The notes under the pieces are model-generated. The model ran no database searches. It saw only the letters and a list, made by a program, of their open reading frames with translations, and had not been told where the DNA came from. Positions 1 to 11,000 of a stretch of 64,000 bases of DNA are shown piece after piece. Each line of letters opens with the position of its first letter. The stretch's first letter is position 1. Origin of the DNA: Arctopsyche grandis (taxonomy: Eukaryota; Arthropoda; Insecta; Trichoptera; Hydropsychidae). The DNA lies in NCBI RefSeq assembly GCF_051622035.1, contig NC_135361.1, positions 27,583,205 through 27,647,204 on the forward strand, given 5' to 3'. The translations under genes were made by a program, and so were the position numbers.

Positions 1-243
1 GTGTATTCCATTCGCAATATGTGGAATATTTCCGTAAGCTGCCCAACCGTCCGAAATTATATGCGAACCTGGCAGTATATGTCGGAGTATTTCATCAGGT
101 AAAAGTCGAGTTAATTCAGGGAACGGCAATACTACTGGCATCGCAAAGAGTAGCCAATCTCCCCTCTGACCCAGCGGTCTCACCCTGTCGAGAATTCCGA
201 CTTTTACCAAATTGCCGTACAGAAAACGGTAATTAGATTATTA
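1..243. repeat. Fold-back fragment at the left edge
   Basis: GGTAAAAGTCG (99-109) is mirrored by CGACTTTTACC (197-207), with further weaker pairing outside. This is probably the end of an inverted-repeat element cut by the window. No coding signal is seen. Confidence 0.3.
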
Positions 244-414
244 GTCACATTGCGATCGCCCAAAAGACAATTTTTGTCATGAAAATCGCGATTATGGAAT
301 ATTTGGCATTCGAGTTCTCGTTAGTGTGATGGACCTTTCGGCTGCCAGATGTTCCGTTATAGAGATTTTAGTGACTTTTGGGCTAGCGCCTGTTGACCAA
401 TAATCACCGAACCA
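244..414 (+). mobile_element. Dispersed repeat family A, copy 1
   Basis: Shares long stretches with 10573-10705, 31072-31259 (minus) and 34941-35128. Landmarks are GTCACATTG near the start, CATGAAAATCGCGA, CTGCCAGATGTTCCGTTATA and the end AATCACCGAACC. There is no coding capacity and no obvious terminal inverted repeat. It is probably a short non-autonomous DNA element. Confidence 0.6.
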
Positions 415-498
415 CAGAAAAGTTCCTCTTGTTCCTGTTGTACCCTGCTCGCGCAAATTAAGTGAGTATGTACCGTTTACCATGCACCCTTTTTTTTT

Positions 499-562
499 GA
501 TCTTTCGATTTTCGATATTTGTGTTTTCTGTAATTTAACATTCTGGCTCGTCACGTAGACCC
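499..562 (+). repeat. Dispersed repeat family B, copy 1
   Basis: TCTTTCGATTTTCGAT followed by TTTTCTGTAATTTAACATTC and CTCGTCACG recurs at 14744-14822. It is a fragment of an unclassified repeat. The stretch 563-2370 is AT-rich and shows nothing else recognisable. Confidence 0.5.
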
Positions 563-2372
563 GGATAATCGAGAGTACACTGTAATTGAAAAACTTCGCC
601 TCGTATTGTCTTAATTTTGGATATAATATTAAGAACATCCCATGCGATAGTCTGTCTTGTAATATGGGATGTACCCAAAGGTCTAGTTGTCTCTGTCGCT
701 GTCTTCTATAACGACGATAGAGAAGCCACACACAAGCTATCGCCTAGACGTCCATTCTCCAAGTGTCTAGCTCCAAAAACGCCAAGTGTGTACTAGCCTT
801 AAGACTGAGCAATTCTTTGTTACAAGCAGTCATACAAATAATTTGAAGACAAAAATAAAAAAAGCCATAATCTTCGGTTATAATTTAATATTTTATTTAT
901 TTCCACAAGCACAAAGTGTGGGAAAAAATTACAATATTGTATGTACATATATTTTTATAATTATCACATAATTGACGTCTACAAAATCAATGCATAACAA
1001 AATACGGCAATATAATGTACATTGCCATTAATCGTTTTTTTCAATGCTAACGCGCACTTCATTTTGTACAAATTTAAAAATAACATCCTTAATTGATTAA
1101 GTATATAATATATATCGAACGGCTAGCATTTTTGTATTGAAAGATTTTTAAAATATTTGAATATTTTTCATTTATAATAATTTATTTAAATTAGATATTT
1201 GGTTAATTTTTTTTTTCATTACTTCATTCACTAAAAATATGACTAAATTTGAAAACATAATAATGATATTAATAAATAATAATAACACAAATAAAACAAG
1301 ACTAAATGTGAATATGGAAATTTTGTCAATTGCATATATGTATGTATTATTGTTACCCTACAATCGATTATTTAATTATGCTACGACTATTACGATACAA
1401 TACACGGTATATATAGTGATAAAACGACTTTGAAACATATCATAAGGCAAATGAGGAACTCTCACGATTCTATTATAATTTATGAGGCCGTCTATGATAA
1501 TACAATATTAAATTTACAGACTGAACGACGTATATACCATAATTTTGAGACAAACAGTATAGTAAATTTGGTATGCAGGAACAACATTTCAGGATACTTT
1601 TGTACTGCAGACATATTTATATTTAACAAAAAAAAAAGACAAAAGATAAGCAGTATTATATATGAATGAAATATTATGTGAAAATTATAATATCAGTCCC
1701 AATTTGAAAATGATAACAGGGAAGTCGAAAAGTTGAGAGCTGAATATGGATATGAGGGAATGTGGAAGATTAAAAGACGCTTACAAAATGTGATCGTTGG
1801 TGTATACACTATCAGGTATATATGATATTCAAATACAAAACTACAAAAGTAAAAATATCTATAGCTATACATTGTGAATGAGAAGCGTCGACTTTAGAAA
1901 TGGTCACCCATTCATGGACGGAGCGAAATTTATATTCGATACATATTAATAACGGTCGCGAAAATGTCAACGGTAGTTCTTCAATTAGAGTTTCGATTGA
2001 TAAGAGACGGATGAATTTTCAATATATGTAAATGTATTATATCACACACGCACATGAGTTTGCATACATAAATGAATGGGCTGTTATGAAAATGGTCACA
2101 CTTGCAAGAATGATTCGATCATATATTCCCTTTTGTTGCTTCGATGGGTTCTGAACTTATTGGTCGAATGAGATAAAGATTACAAAGTTGGGCGCAATTT
2201 CCCGACACCGAGTATTCTCTAGTATCACTATTGCTATGTTTAATTTAACCGTTATATTTACAAAAACGGCCGCAGATTCTCAAGATTGGAAGATCAATAG
2301 TAATATATGACCACTTTCATAGCCACTGATACATATCAGGCGCGTATCCATTAGAGCCTCAAAAGCCTTCCT

Positions 2373-2500
2373 TTAGGCCTATTATGCAATGTCGACCGGT
2401 TGCCGACGACTGTAACATGACGAGCGACTTTGACTATATAAAGTAGGGTTGCCGGCAACCGGTCGCATGACGACTGGTCGACAGGGCATAATAGGCCTTA
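2373..2500. mobile_element. Short inverted-repeat element (MITE-like)
   Basis: TAGGCCTATTATGC near 2374 is mirrored by GCATAATAGGCCTTA ending at 2500, with inner pairing of GTCGACC and CCGGTTGCCG. About 128 bp and noncoding. It abuts a second, unrelated inverted-repeat element at 2506. Confidence 0.55.
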
Positions 2501-2505
2501 GAGCT

Positions 2506-2662
2506 GGGCCACACAGTGCGATTTGCGAGCGACTTGGTTGAGACCAATGTATGCAGTTAGATGGGGCATGCCACACCCGGCAACTTCTTTTGTCGCTTAC
2601 ATTTCCATACATTTTTTCTGGTCGCGCAACAAGTCGGTGGACAAAGTTGCACAGTGTGGCCC
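2506..2662. mobile_element. 157-bp MITE with GGGCCACACAGTGC termini
   Basis: Left end GGGCCACACAGTGCGATTTG pairs with right end GTTGCACAGTGTGGCCC (ending 2662), with inner pairing of the GCGAC/ACTTGGT region. No clear target duplication was found. The AT-rich stretch 2663-3217 holds the neur 3' UTR and nothing else seen. Confidence 0.6.
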
Positions 2663-3217
2663 GTGTCTTATGGTACCAAAATTTTTCGCTATATTAATTT
2701 TATTTAATTAATTAATCGAATTTGATTAAATGTACAAAAAATTGTGAAAATTTCAACTAGCGCATAATATTAAAAAAATTATTTTGATTATTGTGTATTT
2801 AATTTTCAATTATTATTGGAAAAAATTACCTGCCCATTTTTTATTATCAAATTATGTTTTTTGTGAATAAAATTGTATTTTTTTTAAAATAAAATAATTC
2901 CGATTTAATAAAAAATTAACAGTAAAATTCTGGATACGTACCCGACAGACAAAAATCGATATCAATAAAATTAATAATGTACATAACGCTGTGCCAAAAA
3001 CAATATACAATTATTCATTTAAATATAAATATATACAATTAATTATTGCTCTCAAAGTAGCTTCCACGTAATAATAGTAATAAAAATGGATAACATACAT
3101 TATTAAATACACAGTGAAATTCGTTTAAATAGATACATATCATACACAAGGCATCATCTGCCGACTATGTTAACTCAATATAAACGATATGATACAAAAG
3201 AAAATCTTATTTATTGA

Positions 3218-3757
3218 TCATGACTTGTATATCCTGATGACGTCCCTGATTGGCGCCCGACACATGGGACACTGTCCGCCACCTTTGCCCCGCCACTGCT
3301 GAACGGCGCACCGGTAACACATGCACATGTGACCGCACATGTACAGAACACTGTCAATTTGCTGCTCGTAGCAGATCGTGCACTCTCCGACGACGCCCGT
3401 CGTAGAGTTCGACGGAGCGGCCATTTGGTGCACCATGCCGGAAATGTTCGGCTGGACGATGCTGGTCGGCAGCGCTTGGCTGACCATGACGACGTTCGAC
3501 GACGACGATACGTTTCCAAGGTTCTGCGACAGTTGGATGACTTGGGCCGGCGCTGGGTTCGTCGCCGGCATGTGGTGGAGGATGTTCGCCGAAGACGCCC
3601 TCGGTATCACTTGATGCTGCACTCCGTTCGATATGGGGGTCGTCGATTGGTGCAGAGCGTTCCGGTGGTTGGCCATGGTTGGAGGGGAGAGCGGTGCGTT
3701 TAACGACACCGGTAGGGATGCTGTGGAAGACGACGACGACGAGAACGTTTGAGCCGA
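3218..3757 (-). CDS. neur: neur exon 4: linker and C3HC4 RING finger, stop codon
   Basis: Terminal coding exon of 179 residues plus a TGA stop at 3218-3220. The acceptor reads CATTACAG just above 3757, and the frame joins exon 3 in phase 0. The first ~120 residues are a low-complexity Ser/Ala/Asn/Gln linker with a run of serines. The last ~55 residues are the RING: Cys-x2-Cys, then CGHMCMCYRC, then CPMC, and the family's ending DVIRIYKS. This RING recruits the E2 enzyme and is the catalytic part of the ligase. The sequence AATAAA lies only 2 nt after the stop (3210-3215), probably too close to serve as the main poly(A) signal. AT-rich DNA below holds other candidates. Confidence 0.96.
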   Translation of the reverse strand, partial: SAQTFSSSSSSTASLPVSLNAPLSPPTMANHRNALHQSTTPISNGVQHQVIPRASSANILHHMPATNPAPAQVIQLSQNLGNVSSSSNVVMVSQALPTSIVQPNISGMVHQMAAPSNSTTGVVGECTICYEQQIDSVLYMCGHMCMCYRCAVQQWRGKGGGQCPMCRAPIRDVIRIYKS

Positions 3758-6700
3758 CTGTAATGACAATGAAAACAATATATTAGTCATCTTTGGAAAT
3801 ACAAAGACATCAATAAGAAACGGTTGTTATTTATTAAAAGTGATTTTGACTTTCAGTTCAGTTATACAAATATTTTTATCACAAACTGCAAGCATATAAT
3901 GCTTGCACAATCAGCAAATTCAGATTAAGCTAATTTTTATTTATTTATATATTTGGGAAAGGTTGCATAGCCGATGGACTCAATTTTATATTTTTCCCAT
4001 GATGTATGTACATATATTTATATCAGCACCAATATATATATATATGTATATGTATAAGAACCAGCTGTGAATAAAAAACAACCTTGTGAGGCCAGAATGT
4101 AAGAAAGAAGATCAAAATTCACCCATAAATTATGAAAATAATGATAAGCGCAGGCTACCAGACAAATAGGTTAAAATAATGTGTGATAACCTACGCTCAC
4201 TAAGATGAAAAATATGGCGTTCAGGCATGGCAACGATTTCATTAAGTTGGATAGCTCTTTAACTGCCAATTTAACTGTTTCAACAGTGAAATCAGATAAA
4301 TTGGCAAATTCTGATAGGAAACGATCGACTTGAGAGGACATGGAGTTACAAATTTCCAAGTCTGACCAGTAGCACTACAGAAATACTTCTGGATAAATTC
4401 TTTTCAATCGAAGTTAGCCAAGGACTTGAACCCGGTAACCGTTAGCATTAAGGCAACTAAACTATGCTGCTTGCTAACATAACATCAGTGTTCGCCAAGT
4501 GAGCTGTTTTCGGGCGAGAAACTTATTTTTTTCGGCTAATGAAGGACGAATGCCAGTTAAGAAACTTGTATTGTTCTCGTAACTTTTGAAAAGAAATAAC
4601 TGCAATGAGTACTTATGGAATTTTAGTACCTGTTATGCTATGAAATCAGATAAATTGGCAAACTCTGATAGGAAACGATCGGCAAACTCTGATACCAACA
4701 GCGCTACAGACATATGTAGGTATGTTACCTAGAGTTGGTGTATAGCATGCTGTCACACTGCATTCATTAATAAAGTGAGTACAAGAACGCGCCAACTTTC
4801 AGTAACATACCTGAAATACTCGGAATAAATTCTTTTCAATCAAGGTCAATTCACGAGATCGATCCTGGTGACCTCTCAGTGGTTAGCATTAATGTAACCA
4901 CCAAGCTATGCTGCTAAATTGCAAGAAAGGGAGGGGATGCCGTTTTTATAGGAACCGTTACAACAATTATGTTTAGATAAATTGGCAAATTCTATCAAAA
5001 TTTGAATCTACGACTTCTCAATTGGTAAACAATTAGCTACACTGTGGCAATATTAAACAAACTTCAATTACCTGCATATGAGAAGACTGAGCAGCGGCGA
5101 CTAGATGATTAGCAGCATTGTGAGCTGGGGGCAGTGCCACTACCAGAACAGCCGGTGGCGGCCTCGTGAACACTTGCACTCTCTTCGTACTTCCGTATAC
5201 ATCCAAGAAGGCCCATAACTTCAGCGTAAAGTCTACATACATAACAGTCACTGGCGCCATACCGTTCCTAGACACCTTCACCTCGCCCATTCCAGACACG
5301 CTAAGCACCAGCTCTTCACCGACGGTCGGAGTGCCGGCAACATCTTTACTAACGACCCAGTACTCAGGCCGATCCAGAAGCATATCGGAATCATCAGGCA
5401 AATCTCTAGAGGTTAACCTACTCGGATCGCACGAGGTAAGACCGAGAGCCAATGCCCCCGTATAGGAAGGATCTGTATCTAATATCTTGATCATCAGCCT
5501 TTCTCCGATGGCCAACGGACGAGCCGTGAAAATATACCCTTGGCAAAACTCGGCAGGCACTCGGGTAGCTATACCCATATCGTGTCCAATCCTAACATGT
5601 TTCCCGCAAGTTCTATGCAACATGGCGGGTCTCCATCCGTCGCTTATATTAGCAGCTCTCAACGCAGGCACCAGACTCCTATCGATCTCATCGTCGTCTA
5701 CATTGTGGGCTGACCCCGTCGAAGTGTTCTCGGTGTCGTCTCTCCGCGCATTGTTCAATTGGTGCCGTGCATCTATTAGTTGTATTCCGGTGCAGTTGCC
5801 GTAAACATCCACCAGAGCCCACAAAGGTCCTTTGGTCTCGACTCCGGAGAAGAATATACCCTTATCGTCACCGTCGACGCTGAAGTGCACGTCGCCTGAT
5901 GATGTGACGTAGTATTGTAAGATGGAGCCTCGTTCGCATAATCTTTCGGCTAGGGCTTTGGCCCAATGGCCCGGCTTGTTCGTAAGATCCGGACATGCGT
6001 ACTTTGGTAATACTCCCGCCAGGTTTGCGGGATCGTGGCTCGTGAAACCGAACCGCAGGACGCCGCTCCAATTCGTGGACATCTCTGTGAATTTGATGCA
6101 GACCTGAAATAACATATCATATTATATATTTATACAGAATTGCAACTTTATTTTAAACCCTGATTCCGGAGATATGTACATATGTAGGAATATTTAGATT
6201 TTTTAATAAAAATCGAATATTGGATATATTGTTGTCCAAGGAAATTGAATAATCGAATGCAATAAAAATAGTACAAGTGATAAATCGTACTTTTTCATTG
6301 ACGGCGACTGTTCTTGAACTGAAGACTATTCCTTTGCAAAAGCTGTTGAGACGACGGGCATGTGAGCCATCTCTGGAGATACCGACATTCTCACCATGGC
6401 AGCTGTGGAAACCGAGCGGAGGCAGACCGATTCCACCAGTAGCTCCTCCGCCTCCACCACCAACACACGAACTTCGACCTGAAAAATGCAAAAATATACA
6501 TTAAACTAAACGATCAAAATAGTTATAACGCAAACAGAAAGGGAAGGCTACACAAATTGGATATTAAATCTAACAGTATTATATACTGCTATCGATAAGT
6601 AGTGAATTTGAGCACAATTTTGGGCACACAAAGCTTCCATTGATACGTGTAATTCAAAATGGCAATAATGGAATCCATATACTATGTAATTTTAATTGTT

Positions 6701-7989
6701 GTGTAGTATGTCGTTTACTATGGATTACATTTGTAGTACGTTTCACATTATTAATCAAATACTGAACGTTTATGAGAATAAAACTTATCCAGTTGAACCA
6801 TAATTAGATATGAGATGGTCATCTGACCAATGGCAAATAACAATAGACAGTGTTCAAAGTAATAGATCAAAAAAAGCTTGTAAAAATGGTTTTTACATAA
6901 AATTAACAATAGCAAAACCCTCGGCACTGATCCTTATCAAATATCAAAATTAGATATAGGCTTTCTGGATGGGGAAACTTGCCAACGAGCCGTATTGGTA
7001 TCACAATTATTAAATTGAATAACATCTAAAGCCTAACGGAAATATAACAAACAACGTTCTCTTCTTTCACTATCAATCTAAACGAGTGCTTGACACATGA
7101 TTTTTTTTTTTTTATTTAGTCAGAGGCAGAATTTTCAAAGCTAATATTAGATATCCATTGATTTGGTACTGATAATTACAACCAGAGCCGGCTCGTGGCG
7201 TGTGCGAAGTGTTTGGCACGCATAGGCGCCGTAAAAGAAAGTATATCTAAATATATATAATATTTAGAAATAATTTTGCCAAAAGTTAAAAACTTTTGTA
7301 ATTTTCATTTTCTTTTAGTTCATTTTACAAATTTCGAAAATTTTGTTGGATATCTTCCTTTGTGTATGTGATGTGTATTTTTATTTTGTATTGTATTTCT
7401 TTTTGTATCGTATTGTGTATTTTTATTTTTCATTGCAATTATTTTTGTATTTTATTGTGTACTAGTGGTTTTTTACCCGGCTTCGCTCGGTATTTTTAAT
7501 ATAAACCTCTTAAACATGGCTAATCTAATAGTTCAACTTCAGTTCTAATAGTTTAATCTAATAAACATTCATTTGTTTTTTTATTAAATTTATTTGAATC
7601 GCAAAAATATGTTTAACGACAGCCAACCAGAAATTAATTACACACACACAAATAATGCTTTTTTTTTTACATATAAGGGAATCGGAACTGAAATTGAAAT
7701 CCGGATCCAGAACTGAAAAAGAAATCCAGATCCAGAAATGAAAAAAGAATCCGGAACCGCAACTGCAAAATGAATCCGAAATCGGAATTGAAATCGGAAT
7801 CGGAAATCGAAATCTGAATCGAAATCGATATTGTTGTCATAGATTTTTTTTTTCGGGTCTTTTTTTGGTGACTATGTGAGTAGGTGATTAAGAGGGCTGT
7901 ACACCCGAAACCTTAATTTTGTTACCGTTCCTTTCTTCGATATATATATTGAGTGTATGTATATATTGAGTGAATGCGACAATATATAT

Positions 7990-8051
<62 letters not shown>

Positions 8052-11000
8052 AGTGAATGCGACAGTTGCGCTTCGACCAGATAAAACGTGTTTTAAATTG
8101 ACAAAATCGAGGTTTCGTATTCTACTATTTTCTCCTCCAAAACTGGACCAATTTTTAAAAAAATTTCATCATCGGTATGAGAAAAATATTTTCTGTGCAT
8201 CTATCGGCGTATTTTTTTTTAAATCGACCGTTAAATAACCACGCTAGACTCTTTTAGTGAGTGTAAAAAAGAGGCGATTTTATAGATGTTTGGCGGCTCC
8301 TAGCTCCTATAAAAAATAATTAATCAAAAAAATAAAACGATAGATGCACCCCAAAGGTGGATATCCATAGCATATTAAAAAATAATTTCTCTAGTGCCAT
8401 AATTGAGGTAGGGAGAAGTATAGTACGTTTGTATGGACAAGGCGCTGCTGTCCAGCCCTCTTAACCACCTCAGTCAAAATAAAACTGACGAGTTTTTTAG
8501 ATTCAAGTTCTTATACCAGGTTGACACAATGCGAGTAACTTGGACGTTACTCACAGCGTGGCAACAGGTGATCCAACCGTTTTTGAACTTTTTGAACATC
8601 CAAGTTAACGGTATTGTCATTGCTAAAGACAAATAAAAAAAACCCCACAGAAACCAAAGCAAAGATGTGTACCATTATACAAAATACCACACTTTGAAGA
8701 CATTTAAACTATCCTTATCGCGGTAGGTCATAGCAAGTCTGAGAGCACGACCTACACCCAGGGTTCACATGTCAAACCCAATTGCGTCACGTCGGTTAAC
8801 ATATATAAGCGTTGGCATTTAGATTGACGTCAGCTATACCCTACAAACACTCCAATCTAAAAGTGTATCGAGCGAGTTTCCAACAGACATAAGAAACGCT
8901 CAAATCTATCTCTCCCCCTTGGGTCGGGCTGGGGCAAACGGCAGATGTTCAACGACACAAAAGGTTGTTTCTCCCCATTTAAAATCCCAACGACCCCAGG
9001 TTGAATTTCATTACACCACGTACGCCACACGGACATCCTTCCGCGCTATATAAATATGTCCTAGAAGAGAATCGAGGGATAGGAGAACAACTGAAAGCGT
9101 CATCTGCACTCCGAAACCGTGGCGGGGGAGAAAAATCCCCCACAACGGGCACAGATGCGATTTGCAACACATAACTGCACACGCGGTGCACTTAACTTGA
9201 ATTCTAATCGAATTCTAGGTGGGGTTGCTTCTATATTTACACGACACCCCTGCGAATACGAGTGGTTGTCTCGTTATATATCCTCTGGGGATGGTCTGAC
9301 CGAAATAACTATAAACTTACTATAAGTACGCACTCACGAGAGCTCCAAACAGATATGAAAGATACTTTTTGAATAGCATTTTCAGCAGTTGAAAGTCTTA
9401 CAAATCTCCAGTTTCTGTCTTGAGCTATTTTATTACACTGTATTGAGTATTACATGCATTATACTTTCTTCGTTGACTAACTGAAGCTCTGCGATGTATT
9501 ATGGCACGGAGATACAAGGTGCGCACAGAGACGCACTTTGTGTCCTAATTTACGTGCATTTAAGTCCCATGTCTATCTGCCATAAACTCTTCCATTTATT
9601 TTTAGATACTGTTCGAGAAAATCTTATGCCCATCATGTCCCACTCTCATTGTTGATATCAGTGTTTCCTATTTCCATTATATTTCCTTAGTTCATCCAAT
9701 TACAACTTCTACATCATTTTATATACGATTTTAAATCAAGTAGTGTGTCCAAATTCTATAATCTTTTGGAATTGTTATAATAATTCCACTTTCAAGTACA
9801 ACTTTTGTCCATTTTTATATTGTCTTCAGTTCACTTATTTACAAAACACGCCATATTATATATCATTTAGGTTATGCCTCTCGCCCACGAGTTTCCATTT
9901 TGATCCCTTCATGTAGATTAGACATAAATAGATCAAGTTTGTTTTGTTTGTATTTAAATACTCATATATGTATGTAAATATTACTCATAATGAGTGATGC
10001 GGTACATGTTTTATTTTTAGATAGACTAGATAGATGTTTTTATTTTTAGACATGTAAAAAAAACGCTTGCAAGCCTATGGCGATCCAAGCCAAAACTCAC
10101 CCTCTGGAGTGTTTCCCGTGATATTTTATCCTTGTATTGACAGTGATCGATAACGGTAATTCCCATATTTGAAGAAAAGTTGGAGAAAAAAAGTCGAAAT
10201 AATAAGATCATACGAATTAACAATGACACGAAGAAACGCCCTTCCCAGCCAGAAATCACGAGTACGTCTATGCCGTACGATTTAGTGTGTTTGCGTTTTT
10301 ACCTATAAGTTCTGCGATACATTATAAATCATCCGAATCAGGGCGTATGGAAATTCAAGATGCCCACAGAGACGCACTTTGTGTCTAATTTGGATATTTG
10401 AAGAAATGTAGGAGAAACTTGTCCAAATAATAAGATCCTACGATTTACTAATGACCAGAGATCGGCGGCCAAGTTGCATTTACCTACAATTTTTTTTCAC
10501 TATTGTCAACTTTGTCTTTTGCTCTCTTGCTTTGCAGGTCAATAGTGAACCGTTGTCCGTAGGTAAACGCACTGGCACTCAAGTTCTCGTTAGTATGATA
10601 GTTCGCGTGCATAACTCTCCGTAGGTGGAATTTTCGGGCGCCAGATGTTCCGTGATCGAGATTTTAGTGATGTGAGATCACTTTTTGCGGAATAATCACC
10701 GAACCAATTTCCAAGTAGAATCTTTAGATTCACTATTATATGTAGAAAAACAGGTATGTACAGCAACATTGGCGCAAATGGCGATCGGATAAATGCACTC
10801 GAGAGAGCTGCACTCTCGAGACACCCAAACTTCCAAAGATGCTCAAGAAGAACTAACGCAATAGAATTCCACGAAAAAGCGTCATGGGGTATTTGTATGA
10901 TGTGCTACCCTTTTTTGTGGAAATTCTATTGCATAAGTTGTTCTTGTGCGCCTTTGAAAATGAGGATTTCTCTAAACTGCGCCACCATTCAGTGCATTTT

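Noticed and set aside
3210..3215. Main poly(A) signal for neur
   Set aside because: AATAAA sits only 2 nt after the stop, leaving almost no 3' UTR; a signal further into the AT-rich flank is more likely.
3329..3703. 124-codon plus-strand frame
   Set aside because: Antisense shadow of the neur RING exon.
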